Shown: positions 49,697 through 58,964, counted from the stretch's first letter. The stretch: 64,000 nucleotides of DNA from Pelagibius sp964472095 (GCA_964472095.1 CAYYIV010000021.1:1-64000), one strand, 5' to 3'. The notes: generated by a model not told the origin, from the sequence alone. A program made the numbers and translations.

Positions 49697-50295
49697 GGGC
49701 GCTGGCAGCCCGCCCGCAGGGGCAGGTTGAGGGCTTCGATGCGCGGCGTGCCGCCCGCGGCGAGAGTGAAAACCTGGACGCAGGCGTTGATCAGCTTTGC
49801 CGGCGGCTGGGCCTGCATGTCCCAGCCGCTGGCCAGGGCGTAGACGGCGCGGATCACGCCCTTGTGGGTGACGGCCACCACGCTGCCCGCCGTCTCCGCC
49901 AGGCTTTCCAGCAGCGGCTGCAGGCGCTGCTGCACGTCGCGCGGGCTCTCTCCGCCGGGTGGTCGGAAGTCAAGGCCGCGGGCTTCGTTTGTGGCCATCT
50001 CGGCGCCGAACTCGGCGCGTAGGGCCGCCAGGGTCCGGCCTTCCCAGGCGCCCCAATCGGTTTCGATAAGGCGAGGCTCGGCGGCCACCGGGCCGCCGTG
50101 GAGGATCTCGGCGCTCTCTCGCGCGCGTGCGAGCGGGCTGCAGATCCAGCGCGCGTCGGTGGCGGACGGCGGCAGCACCCAGCCGGCTACGGCGGCGCGT
50201 CCGGCCGGCGACAGCGGTGTGTTGCTGCGGCCCTGGATGCGTCCGGCTTCGTTCCAGGCCGTGGGGCCGTGGCGGATGAGCAGCAGCCGGCTCAC
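49693..50295 (-). CDS. Histidine phosphatase family protein
   Basis: 200 residues from GTG 50295, overlapping the upstream glycosyltransferase stop as GTGA. LLLIRHGPTAWNEAGRIQG is the phosphohistidine motif, ETDWGAWEGRT the acid motif near residue 84, and AVTHKGVIRAVYAL the second His near 150. It belongs with cobalamin-type or sugar-phosphate phosphatases. In this glycan operon, dephosphorylation of a sugar phosphate or lipid-linked intermediate is a reasonable guess. Confidence 0.85.
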   Translation of the reverse strand: MSRLLLIRHGPTAWNEAGRIQGRSNTPLSPAGRAAVAGWVLPPSATDARWICSPLARARESAEILHGGPVAAEPRLIETDWGAWEGRTLAALRAEFGAEMATNEARGLDFRPPGGESPRDVQQRLQPLLESLAETAGSVVAVTHKGVIRAVYALASGWDMQAQPPAKLINACVQVFTLAAGGTPRIEALNLPLRAGCQRP

Positions 50296-51422
50296 TTTCG
50301 GCTCGCCTCTTCCAGGATGGCGTTCAGTCGGCGGGCGGCGGCCAGCAGGCTGTGATGTTCGGCGATCGCCTGCGGGGCGGCGGCGCCCATCGCAAGGCGG
50401 CTCGCTTTCTGCGACAGCATCTCGCGCACGCTGGCGGCGAAGGTGGCCAGCCCGGGGTCGCTGAGGTAGCCGGTAACGCCTTCGGCGACCACATTCTCCA
50501 CCCCCGGGCTGCGCCCGGCGACGACCGGAACGCCGGCCGCCTGCGCCTCCAGCAGCACCATGCCGAAGGCTTCGTTGACCGCTGGCCAGACCAGCAGGTC
50601 GCAGGCGGCGTAGAGCGCCGGCATGACCTCCGGCTGCACCAGGCCGAGGAAGCGCACGCGACCCGGCAGGGCCCAGGTGAAAGCCTGGGTCACCGCGTCG
50701 CGGGCCTGGCCGTCCCCGGCCACGACCAGTTGCCAGGGGATGTCGGGAATGGCGCGCAGCGCCTGGGCCAGGATCTGGTACGACTTCAGCTTGTCGCCCG
50801 GGCGCATCATGGCGACGGCGAGCAGCCACGGCAGGTCGGGGTCGAGCTGTTGCTCGCTGGCCAGCACCGCGCGGTAGTCGTCGCGCAGCGGCCGCACCGC
50901 CTCGTAGGGCGCGGTATCGATGAAAGGCTTCAGCGCCCGCACCTTGCTCTGGTCCGGGATCAGCTTGGCGTCGAGCGGGTTGAGGGTCACCACCGCGGCG
51001 GCCAGGTCGAGCGCCTCCAGGACCGCGCGGTGGCTGGCCGCCCAGGGACCGCTGGCCCGCTTGTAGGCGACCGAGGCTTCGGCCACCACGTAGGGAATGC
51101 GCAGGGCGCGCGCCACCTTCGGGCCGATCCAGTCCGGCGCCTTGTAGTATAGGTGATAGGTGAACCAGAGTTGCGGGCGCCGCCGTGGCGGCAGGGTCTG
51201 ATAGCGGCGGATCAGCCGCGCCGCAAGGGCGTCGCCGAGGCGCTGCAGCCGCTCCAGGCGCGCCGCGTTGCCCATCGGTTCGCGGCTGCGGAAGCGGCTC
51301 GCCAGATCCACCTCGTGCCCGGCCTGCTCCAGGGCCTGGACGATCATCCGCGCCATCTGGCGATCCCCGGAGGGATTGCTGTGGGTCGGCGGCTTCAGCG
51401 GGGCATAGAACGCAATGCGCAT
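50292..51422 (-). CDS. Glycosyltransferase family 4
   Basis: 376 residues. GT-B retaining enzyme: N-terminal MRIAFYAPLKPPTHSNPSGD with Gly loop, C-terminal donor domain with LLVWPAVNEAFGMVLLEAQA near 278 including the EX7E type glutamates, and GVPVVAGRSPGVENVV. No signal or membrane span. Donor unknown. Its stop overlaps the phosphatase start. Confidence 0.9.
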   Translation of the reverse strand: MRIAFYAPLKPPTHSNPSGDRQMARMIVQALEQAGHEVDLASRFRSREPMGNAARLERLQRLGDALAARLIRRYQTLPPRRRPQLWFTYHLYYKAPDWIGPKVARALRIPYVVAEASVAYKRASGPWAASHRAVLEALDLAAAVVTLNPLDAKLIPDQSKVRALKPFIDTAPYEAVRPLRDDYRAVLASEQQLDPDLPWLLAVAMMRPGDKLKSYQILAQALRAIPDIPWQLVVAGDGQARDAVTQAFTWALPGRVRFLGLVQPEVMPALYAACDLLVWPAVNEAFGMVLLEAQAAGVPVVAGRSPGVENVVAEGVTGYLSDPGLATFAASVREMLSQKASRLAMGAAAPQAIAEHHSLLAAARRLNAILEEASRK

Positions 51423-51450
51423 GATGGCTTCGGGCGAGGAGTGATCGGAC

Positions 51451-52758
51451 TTATTCGGCGGCTTTGCCGGCCAGGCAACCGACGCCCTCTGCGCCGCTCA
51501 GCAGCCGCGCCAGAGTGTCGATTCCGCTCTTCATATCAAAATCCGCCCGCATGCGCTGCTGTCCTGCCTGCCCCAGCCGCCGGCGCTCGTCGGGGTCGGT
51601 GATCAGGCGGGCCAGCCTCGCCGCCAGCGCGGCCGGATCCTCCGGCGGCACCAGGGCGCCGGTCACCCCGTCGTCGATCAACTCGGGGATCGCCGCCACC
51701 CGGGTGGCCAGGCAGGCGAGGCCCTGGCTCTGTGCTTCCATCAGCACGTTGGGCAGGCCGTCGCGGTCGCCATCCTTGGCGATGCGGCTGGCCAGCACGA
51801 AGAGGTCGGCGCCGCGGTACTGCGCCAGCACCTCGGCCTGGGCCTCGGCGCCCCGCCAGTCGATGCGACCGGCGAGACCGAGCGCGGCGGCCTGGCGCTC
51901 CAGCGCAGGCCGGAGGGGGCCGCCGCCGACGTGGGTAAAGCGCCAGTGCAGATCGCCGGGTAGCGTGGCCAGGGCCGACAGAAGCAGGTCGTAACCCTTT
52001 TTCTCCACCGCCCGCCCGACCGACAACAGCCGCACTGGATCGGCCGGGTCGCTGCCGTCGGGCCCGCCTTGCGCCGGGGGTGCCGCGGCAAAACGATCGA
52101 GGTCGAGGCCGTGGTAGAGCAGGTTGACGCGCTCCGGCTGCGCCGCCAGGCCGCGCAGGTGGGCCGCCCCGAAGGCGGTGCAGGTGACCAGCCACCTGGC
52201 TTCCTCCAGTTTCTCGCGCTTTTCCCAGTCTGGGATGGTCCAGATGTCCTTGGCGTGGGCGGAAACGCTCCACGGCAGCCCGGTCATCATGGCGGCATAG
52301 CGGGTGACCGAGGCCGGGGTGTGCAGGAAGTGGGCATAGAGCTGCGTGACCGTGCCGGGCAGCTCCGCCGCCAGCACGCAGGCCTGGCCGAAGCGGCGCA
52401 GGCGGTTCGGCGTCAGGTCGCGTCTGAGGTCGCGCAGGAAGGCCTGCCGGGCGCGCGCGTAGCCGGGCCGGCCACGGGCACTCCACCAGCCGCGCAGCAC
52501 CCGGAGCGGCTCCTGATAGAGGTACTCCGGCAGGTAGCCGACCGGCGCGCGGATATCGTCGTGCACGGGGTGGCGTTTGCGGTCGGTCGGGTGGCGCAGG
52601 GAAACCAGCCGCAGCGCGAAGCCACGCCGCTCCAATGCCAGGATCTCCTGGGCGATGAAGGTCTCCGACAGGCGCGGATAGCCCTTGAGAATGACGGCGA
52701 CGACACCGGCCCCCGGTGCCGCCGGGCGGCCGGCCGCGGTCGTGGTTTGGGGGCTCAT
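51451..52758 (-). CDS. Glycosyltransferase family 4 (WcaL-like)
   Basis: 435 residues. AVILKGYPRLSETFIAQEIL near residue 24 is the characteristic opening of colanic-acid-type WcaL transferases; FLHTPASVTRYAAMMTGLPWSVSAHAKDIW is the middle, and the donor domain carries VLASRIAKDGDRDGLPNVLMEA near 325 with the EX7E-like glutamates. GT4 enzymes keep the sugar's anomeric configuration. Intergenic spacing 28 bp to the next gene and 19 bp from the copy-B COG4671 gene, so still one transcript. Confidence 0.9.
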   Translation of the reverse strand: MSPQTTTAAGRPAAPGAGVVAVILKGYPRLSETFIAQEILALERRGFALRLVSLRHPTDRKRHPVHDDIRAPVGYLPEYLYQEPLRVLRGWWSARGRPGYARARQAFLRDLRRDLTPNRLRRFGQACVLAAELPGTVTQLYAHFLHTPASVTRYAAMMTGLPWSVSAHAKDIWTIPDWEKREKLEEARWLVTCTAFGAAHLRGLAAQPERVNLLYHGLDLDRFAAAPPAQGGPDGSDPADPVRLLSVGRAVEKKGYDLLLSALATLPGDLHWRFTHVGGGPLRPALERQAAALGLAGRIDWRGAEAQAEVLAQYRGADLFVLASRIAKDGDRDGLPNVLMEAQSQGLACLATRVAAIPELIDDGVTGALVPPEDPAALAARLARLITDPDERRRLGQAGQQRMRADFDMKSGIDTLARLLSGAEGVGCLAGKAAE

Positions 52759-52777
52759 GACGGGAAAAACGCAGGCC

Positions 52778-54007
52778 TCACAGCCGTCCCTTGCTGCGTG
52801 ACTCGGCGACGCTGAGGCTGCTGGAGCCGTGCTTCAGCCAGTAGTTGGCGAGGCGCACCACGTTGACCGGGCCGTCCAGCAGGCCCGGCACAACCACCTC
52901 CGAGGGCCGGCCCTGCTGCGGCAGGTTGCGCAAGGCGGTAGCCATCACCTGTGCGTCGCGCTGCCCGTCGTCGCGCAGCATGCGCACCAAGCCCAAATCC
53001 TGCGCCCGCGAGGCGCGGATGTACTGCTCCATGCGCGGCTCTGTCCGCGGGATCACAAGGGCGCGCTTGTCGAAGGACAGCACCTCGCAGAAGGTGTTGT
53101 AGCCGCCCATGCAGACCACGCCGATCGCGCGGTCCATGAGACTTTCCAGATGGGTCTCGAAGGTCACCGCCTCGACGTTGGAAAGCTGTGCCACGCGGGC
53201 CTGGAAGTCGCCCTGCTCCTCGCTGTTCATGAAGGGGCCGAGCACCAGGAGGGCGGGGTAGGGCAGCTTGGGATCGGCTTCGTAGGCGCGCAGCACCCAG
53301 TCGATGATGGCCTCGCCGTCGCCGCCGCCGCCGACGGTGACCAGCAGGAAGGGGTCGCTGATCTTTTCCAGCGTCACATGGGGGCTCACCTTCGGCAGGC
53401 TGCGCTTCAGATAGCCGGTGTAGGTCATCCGCTTGCGAACGGAATCCGGCAGTTCGATGCCCTCGAGCGGATCGCAAATCTGCGGCAGGCCGTAGACCCA
53501 GATGTCGTCGAAGTAGCGCTGCAGGGCCGGTACCACCTGCTTGCGCGCCCATTCCGGGGCCAGCAGGCCGGGTTCGTCCATGACGTCGCGCAGGCCGAGC
53601 ACGCAGGGCGTACCGCGCTCGCGCAGCATCGCCAGGGTGGCCTCCACCTCACCGCGCAGGCCGAGCGGCTCCTTGTCGACGATGAAGAGGTCGGGATCGA
53701 AGACCTCGGCGGTATGCTCGATGATCGAAGCGCGCATCGCCATGGTCTCGTCGACGTCGATGTGCAGGCCCAGGGAGGTGTAGTCGCCGTTGCGCAATTT
53801 GATGACGCCCGGCACCCGGACGAAGTCGACGCGGGCGCGGAAATCGAATGACCCGATGATGGGCGAGCCCGAGAGAATCAGGACCGACAGCGATTTGTGG
53901 GCGTCAGCCAGGGTATGGGCGATCTCACGGCAACGCCGCAGGTGGCCCAGCCCGAAACTGTCATGGCTGTAGATGAGGACGCGCTTGCCTTTGCGGCTGT
54001 TCCGCAT
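52778..54007 (-). CDS. Glycosyltransferase of the MurG-like COG4671 type, copy B
   Basis: 409 residues from ATG 54007 behind GGAGAAGG. VLIYSHDSFGLGHLRRCREIAHTLA near residue 10-34 aligns with copy A; donor domain FLLVTVGGGGDGEAIIDWVL near 230 and VVCMGGYNTFCEVLSFDKRALVIPR-like loop near 307-331. First gene of the leftward operon; its start faces the ABC-like gene across 237 bp, so promoters for both directions lie there. Donor and acceptor unknown. Confidence 0.88.
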   Translation of the reverse strand: MRNSRKGKRVLIYSHDSFGLGHLRRCREIAHTLADAHKSLSVLILSGSPIIGSFDFRARVDFVRVPGVIKLRNGDYTSLGLHIDVDETMAMRASIIEHTAEVFDPDLFIVDKEPLGLRGEVEATLAMLRERGTPCVLGLRDVMDEPGLLAPEWARKQVVPALQRYFDDIWVYGLPQICDPLEGIELPDSVRKRMTYTGYLKRSLPKVSPHVTLEKISDPFLLVTVGGGGDGEAIIDWVLRAYEADPKLPYPALLVLGPFMNSEEQGDFQARVAQLSNVEAVTFETHLESLMDRAIGVVCMGGYNTFCEVLSFDKRALVIPRTEPRMEQYIRASRAQDLGLVRMLRDDGQRDAQVMATALRNLPQQGRPSEVVVPGLLDGPVNVVRLANYWLKHGSSSLSVAESRSKGRL

Positions 54008-54244
54008 GCCGCCTTCTCCCTGTCCGCGGACTGCCGGGGCGACTATGGCACAGGCCGGGGCGCGCCGGAAAGGCCCGTCTGACCGCCCGCAGTTGCCCTG
54101 CGGGGGCCGTCCGGCGCGCATTTTTGGGAATGTTCAATTGCGGCCGATCATGCTCTATGTTGCGGCTGACGCAAGCGGCTAAGGCCCCTTCTTTCCGCCG
54201 CCGGAACCCGGGACGGTGCCGCTGCGGCCTGCCGAAGAGGTTAC

Positions 54245-56953
54245 ATGGAACCCAACATATTCAAGTACGTCTGGCACCACAGCCGGGCAGAGCAGTTGAT
54301 TATCCTGCTGCTCGTGCTGGCCTCGCTGCCGTTCTACTACTTCTCCCTCAACCTGCCGAAGCAGATCGTCAACCAAGGCATCCAGGGCCATGGCTTCGAA
54401 CAGCCGGGGGCGACGCAACCCTTCATGGCGATCGACCTGCCCTTCGGCCAGGAGATCTTCGGCCGCGCGGTGACGCTGTCCGACGGCGTCGACCTGGTGC
54501 AGCCGGATATGCTGCTGGCGCTCAGCTTCACCTTCCTGGGGCTGGTCCTGATCAACGGCATCTTCAAGCTGGTGATCAACACCCGCAAGGGCCGTTTGGG
54601 CGAGCGCCTGCTGCGACGCCTGCGCTTCGAGTTGGCCGATCGCATCCTGCGCTTCCCGCTGCCCCACCTGAAGCGGGTGAAGCCCTCCGAAATGGCCACC
54701 ATGATCAAGGACGAGGTGGAGCCGCTCGGCGGCTTCATCGGCGATGCCTTCGCCACTCCGCTGTTCCTTGGCGGCCAGGCGGCGACGGCGCTGCTGTTCA
54801 TCATGGTGCAGTCCTTCTGGCTCGGCCTGGTGGCGGCGGGGGTGGTGCTGTTCCAGGCCTACCTCATTCCCCGTCTGCGCCGCCGAATCCTGGAGCTTGG
54901 GCGCGAGCGCCAGTTGACCGCCCGCCAGCTGGCGGGGCGCATCGGCGAGATCATCGATGGCGGCGTCGAGGTGCAGGCGCACGATGCCACCAACTATGAG
55001 CGCGCCGATCTGGCGGCACGCCTCGGGCGCATTTTCCACATCCGCTTCGAGATCTATCAGCGCAAGTTCTTCGTGAAGTTCCTCAACAACCTGCTGGCGC
55101 AGTTTACGCCCTTCGTGTTTTACGCCGGGGGCGGCCTGCTGGCGATTTCAGGCCGGCTCGACATCGGCGCCCTGGTCGCCGTGATTGCCGCCTACAAGGA
55201 CCTGCCCTCGCCGATCAAGGAGATGATCGATTGGGACCAGCAGCGCCTCGACGTGCAGATCAAGTACGAGCAGGTGATCGACCAGTTCCAGCCAGCGCAG
55301 TTGATCGATCCCGCGCTGCAGGCGCCGGACAATGATCCCGGCCCGCCGCTGAAGGGCGAGATCGTCGCTTCGGCGCTGACCTTGCTCGGCGAGAACGACC
55401 TGCCGCTGGTGCGTGCCGTCAACTTCACCGTCGGAGTCACCGACCACGTCGCCATCGTCGGCTCGAGCGACAGCGGCATGGACATGTTGAGCTACCTGCT
55501 GGCCGGGCTGGTGCGATCCAGCTCCGGCACACTGCGCATCGGCGGCCGCGACGTCGATCGCCTGCCGACGGCGGTGACCGGCCGCCGCATCGGCTACGTC
55601 GGCGCCAGCGCCTATCACTTTGCCGGTTCGCTGCGCAACAACCTGCTCTATGGCCTGAAGCATCGCCCGCTGCGGGCGGCCGAGGTCGAACGGGCGGCCT
55701 CGGCGGCCGAGTTGGCGGAGGCCAGGCGGGCGGGCAATCCGGAGTTCGACATCAACGCCGACTGGACCGATTACGAGGCGGCCGGCGCCACCGGCGAGGC
55801 AGACATCACGGAACGGCTGATCGAGGTGTTGGCCGTGGTCGAACTGAAGGGCGACGTCTATCGCTTCGGGCTAACCGGAACGATCGATCCGCTGCGCCAG
55901 CCGGATGCCGCCGAGGGCGTCTTGCGCGCCCGCGCTGCCTTGATCGACCGGCTGCGGGACAGCGGCAACGAAGAGCTTGTCGTGCGCTTTGCGGAAGACA
56001 GCTATAACCGCAATGCCAGCGTCGCGGAGAACCTGCTGTTCGGCACGCCGCGCGTGCCCGCCTTCGCGTCTGGCGTGCTGGCGAAGAACCCGACGGTCGC
56101 CGCGGTGCTGCGCGAGGAAGACCTCATCGAGGATTTCATCGGTATGGGCGTGACCATCGCCAAAACCATGGTCGAGATCTTCGCCGACCTGCCACCCGGC
56201 CATCCCTTCTTCGAACAGTTCAGCTTCATCGGCGACGATGACCTGCCGGAGTTCCGCACCATTGTCGGCCGGGTCGACAAGTCCGGGGTCGCCGCGCTCG
56301 ACGAAACGGCGCGCCAGCTGCTGCTCGGCCTGCCGTTCAACTACGTGGAGGCGCGTCACCGCCTCGGCCTGGTCGACGATGCCATGGGCGCCCGCCTGGT
56401 GCAGGCGCGCCGGCGGCTGGCCGAACGCCTGGAGCGCGACTCGCCGAAGGCGGTCGAGTTCTACCGGGCCGATGCCTACAACGCAGCGGCCTCCCTGCAG
56501 GACAACATTCTTTTCGGGCGGCTCGCCTTCGGGCAGGCCGGCGCCGAACAGATTATCGGCGACGCCCTGACCGAAGTGCTCGACGACCTCGGGCTGCGCG
56601 AAACTGTCATTGAGGCCGGCCTGGATTACAATGTCGGCATCGGCGGCGGGCGGCTGAACGCGGTGCAGCGTCAGAAGCTGGCGATCGCCCGCACGCTGCT
56701 GAAGCGCCCCGACATCCTGGTCGTCAACGAGGCGGTCTCGGTGCTCGACAGCAACGGACAGAACCGGCTTGTGGAACGTATCCTCGATCTGCGCCGCGGG
56801 CAGGGCGTGATCTGGACCCTGCAGCGTCCGGAGATGGCCGTGCTTTTTGACAGCATTCTCGTGATGCGCGACGGTCGGTTGGTCGAACAGGGCAGCTACG
56901 ACGAGCTGACCAAGCGCGACTCGACGTTCAAGGGCTTGGTGGCCGCGGAGTAG
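54245..56953 (+). CDS. ABC-exporter-like protein with degenerate and expanded nucleotide-binding domain
   Basis: 902 residues, far longer than the usual 580-620 of a half-transporter. Residues 1-345 form an exporter-type membrane domain with about six helices. The ATPase domain starts near 371 but Walker A is VGSSDSGMDMLS (no Gly-Lys-Ser), the Q-loop Gln is replaced (YVGASAYHFAGS), the signature is GGGRLNAVQRQ, Walker B is ILVVNEAVS (Asp to Asn, though the Glu stays), and the switch His is Gln860. Between Q-loop and signature lie about 340 residues instead of about 90, with three copies of a 15-residue motif (456-470, 586-600, 744-758; for instance SYNRNASVAENLLFG). ATP hydrolysis is doubtful; lipid or glycan export or regulation by binding is conceivable. 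Confidence 0.85.
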   Translation: MEPNIFKYVWHHSRAEQLIILLLVLASLPFYYFSLNLPKQIVNQGIQGHGFEQPGATQPFMAIDLPFGQEIFGRAVTLSDGVDLVQPDMLLALSFTFLGLVLINGIFKLVINTRKGRLGERLLRRLRFELADRILRFPLPHLKRVKPSEMATMIKDEVEPLGGFIGDAFATPLFLGGQAATALLFIMVQSFWLGLVAAGVVLFQAYLIPRLRRRILELGRERQLTARQLAGRIGEIIDGGVEVQAHDATNYERADLAARLGRIFHIRFEIYQRKFFVKFLNNLLAQFTPFVFYAGGGLLAISGRLDIGALVAVIAAYKDLPSPIKEMIDWDQQRLDVQIKYEQVIDQFQPAQLIDPALQAPDNDPGPPLKGEIVASALTLLGENDLPLVRAVNFTVGVTDHVAIVGSSDSGMDMLSYLLAGLVRSSSGTLRIGGRDVDRLPTAVTGRRIGYVGASAYHFAGSLRNNLLYGLKHRPLRAAEVERAASAAELAEARRAGNPEFDINADWTDYEAAGATGEADITERLIEVLAVVELKGDVYRFGLTGTIDPLRQPDAAEGVLRARAALIDRLRDSGNEELVVRFAEDSYNRNASVAENLLFGTPRVPAFASGVLAKNPTVAAVLREEDLIEDFIGMGVTIAKTMVEIFADLPPGHPFFEQFSFIGDDDLPEFRTIVGRVDKSGVAALDETARQLLLGLPFNYVEARHRLGLVDDAMGARLVQARRRLAERLERDSPKAVEFYRADAYNAAASLQDNILFGRLAFGQAGAEQIIGDALTEVLDDLGLRETVIEAGLDYNVGIGGGRLNAVQRQKLAIARTLLKRPDILVVNEAVSVLDSNGQNRLVERILDLRRGQGVIWTLQRPEMAVLFDSILVMRDGRLVEQGSYDELTKRDSTFKGLVAAE

Positions 56954-57038
56954 TGGCGATCCGCTGCAAGGCAGAGCCGCAGCCGCCACACAACCAGGAC
57001 GCAAGTTAGTACACAGGGAAGGTAAGAAGGAACGAGCG

Positions 57039-57488
57039 ATGAGTATCGACCAGGAGGTTGAAATCCTCCGACGCATTCCGATCTTCGCGAAGATCGACCC
57101 GGCCAAACTGAAACTCATGGCTTTCGCCAGCGAGCGAGTGACCTACAAGCCGGGCCAGCTGCTGTTCAAGCAGGGCGAACGGGGCGATGCGGCCTTCATC
57201 GTGCTGCACGGCACTGCCGACGTGCTGATCGATGCCGACGACGGCCTCCTGCGCGTGGCCTCGCTGTCCGAAAACGAAATCATCGGTGAAATCGCCATTC
57301 TCTGCGACATTCCCCGCACCGCCACGGTGCGGGCAGAAACGGAACTCACCACCCTCAGGATCACCGCGGACCTGTTCTTCCGCATGCTCATGGATTTCCC
57401 TGAGATGGGCGTGGAGGTGATGCGTGTGCTGGCACACCGTCTGGAGCAGACCACGGCCCAGTTGCGCCAAGTGCAGGCGGCGCGTTGA
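57039..57488 (+). CDS. Stand-alone cyclic-nucleotide-binding domain protein
   Basis: 149 residues, with an AAGGA site. A single Crp-type CNB fold; the phosphate-binding cassette IGEIAILCDIPRTATVRA near residue 83-100 keeps the Gly-Glu and Arg that hold the cyclic phosphate. A C-terminal helix (about 125-149) follows but no helix-turn-helix, so it is not a Crp/Fnr transcription factor. It is cytoplasmic and may gate the ABC-like neighbour or the methyltransferase in response to cAMP. It lies 85 bp after the ABC gene; its stop overlaps the next start (TTGA). Confidence 0.88.
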   Translation: MSIDQEVEILRRIPIFAKIDPAKLKLMAFASERVTYKPGQLLFKQGERGDAAFIVLHGTADVLIDADDGLLRVASLSENEIIGEIAILCDIPRTATVRAETELTTLRITADLFFRMLMDFPEMGVEVMRVLAHRLEQTTAQLRQVQAAR

Positions 57489-57985
57489 GCCGACTGGACA
57501 GCGTTCTGCGGCGCCTCCAGGCGCAGCGCGACTGCCTCAACCTGGCCGTCCGCCTGATCGGCGATTTGCCGGGTCCGGTGTTCGAACTCGGCCTCGGCAA
57601 CGGGCGTACGTACGATCACCTGCGCGAGTCCTGCCCCGAACGAGAGATCTTCGTCTTCGAACGGCAAATTTCCGCCCACGTCGATTGCATTCCGGATGCG
57701 GAACATTTGGTCGAGGGCGAGATCGCGGAGACGCTGGATGGAGCGCTGAGCCGCTTTGCCGGAACCGTTGCCCTGGCACATGCCGATCTCGGCAGTGGCC
57801 ACGCCGTCCGCGATGCCTGCACCGCGGCGATGCTTTCCACCAAACTGGCCTGGCTCATGGCACCCGGCGGGATAATCGTTTCGGACCAGGAACTATATCT
57901 GCCGGCGGCCGCACCGGTGGCGCTGCCGCCAGGCGTACAGGCAGAGCGCTACTTCATGTACCGCGCGCTGCCGGCGGCTGCCTGA
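57485..57985 (+). CDS. Small SAM-dependent methyltransferase-like protein
   Basis: 166 residues from TTG 57485, overlapping the CNB gene stop. PVFELGLGNGRTYDHLRES near residue 31 resembles SAM motif I, AHADLGSG near 99 and WLMAPGGIIVSDQEL near 122 fit motifs IV/V, though the last beta strands of a full Rossmann methyltransferase are shortened. The family occurs beside CNB and ABC-like genes. Substrate unknown; a small molecule or glycan is conceivable. Members have not been characterised as far as I know. Confidence 0.75.
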   Translation: MSRLDSVLRRLQAQRDCLNLAVRLIGDLPGPVFELGLGNGRTYDHLRESCPEREIFVFERQISAHVDCIPDAEHLVEGEIAETLDGALSRFAGTVALAHADLGSGHAVRDACTAAMLSTKLAWLMAPGGIIVSDQELYLPAAAPVALPPGVQAERYFMYRALPAAA

Positions 57986-58024
57986 CCGCTTCGCCAGGCG
58001 TACAGCCCGGCTGGGCCCGCGAGA

Positions 58025-58816
58025 TCAGCTGAGGTCCAAGACGACCGGGACGTGGTCGGAGGGCTTATCCCAGGTCCGGGTATCGCGGACGATCTGCAGG
58101 GCTTTCAGGCGCTTGCGCAGGGGCGGCGTGACCAGGACATGATCCAGGCGCCAGCCGTAGTCCTTGGCAAAGGCCTGCGGGAAGCGGTAGCCCCACCAGG
58201 TGTAAAGCGGTTCCGGCTCCGGAATGAAATGGCGAGGGACGTCGGTCAGCTCACCAGCCGACCACAGCCGGCCCATGTGCTCGGCCTCCAGCGGGGTGTG
58301 TCCGACGCTGCGCTGCAGGCGCTTGTGGTTCCACACGTCGTGCTCGAGCGGCGCCACGTTGAGGTCCCCGACGATCACCGCCTTGCGCGCCGCCAGCTTG
58401 TCCCGTCTTGCCCAGGCCGCCATCTCGGTGAGGAACTGCAGCTTGTGGGCGAACTTGAGATTCCGTTCCGGATCCGGAATATCACCGCCGGCCGGCACAT
58501 AGAAGTTGTGCAGCTCGATCCCGCCGATGCTGGCCGAGGCGTGGCGGCAGTCGTCGCGGTCGCACCAGAGCGCCTTGCACGGCGCCGTGAGCTTGCGGCG
58601 CGATAGGATGGCCACGCCATTATAGCCCTTCTGACCGTGCACCACGGCATGCGCATAGCCGAAACCGGCGATCTGCTCCAGCGGGAAGTCGTCGCTCTGC
58701 ACCTTGATCTCCTGCAGGCAGATCACATCGGGCGCGTAGAGCGCGCAGAAACGCTCCAAGTGCTCGAGGCGCTGGCGCACGGAGTTGACGTTCCAGGTGG
58801 CGATCCTGAGAGGCAT
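58025..58816 (-). CDS. xth: Exodeoxyribonuclease III (AP endonuclease)
   Basis: 263 residues. Cleaves 5' of abasic sites and removes 3' blocking groups in base-excision repair. IATWNVNSVRQRL at the N-terminus, CLQEIKVQ with the metal-binding Glu near residue 36, the Tyr/Asp region KGYNGVAILSRR, GDLNVAP near 150 and SDHVPVVLDLS at the C-terminus with the catalytic Asp-His pair. Complete. Upstream to 59266 lies the RNA-candidate region. Confidence 0.96.
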   Translation of the reverse strand: MPLRIATWNVNSVRQRLEHLERFCALYAPDVICLQEIKVQSDDFPLEQIAGFGYAHAVVHGQKGYNGVAILSRRKLTAPCKALWCDRDDCRHASASIGGIELHNFYVPAGGDIPDPERNLKFAHKLQFLTEMAAWARRDKLAARKAVIVGDLNVAPLEHDVWNHKRLQRSVGHTPLEAEHMGRLWSAGELTDVPRHFIPEPEPLYTWWGYRFPQAFAKDYGWRLDHVLVTPPLRKRLKALQIVRDTRTWDKPSDHVPVVLDLS

Positions 58817-58964
58817 CAGTACTCCTGAGGAGAGGGGGAAAGCTATTGTTCCGGCACCGGAACGCTATCGCCAAAGCATTCCGGTGGCGGAATGAAGGTG
58901 TGGGCCGGCCGGCAAATTAGAGCTTTTGCCCGGAAATTTGAAGGGGGATCGCCGAAAACGCGGC

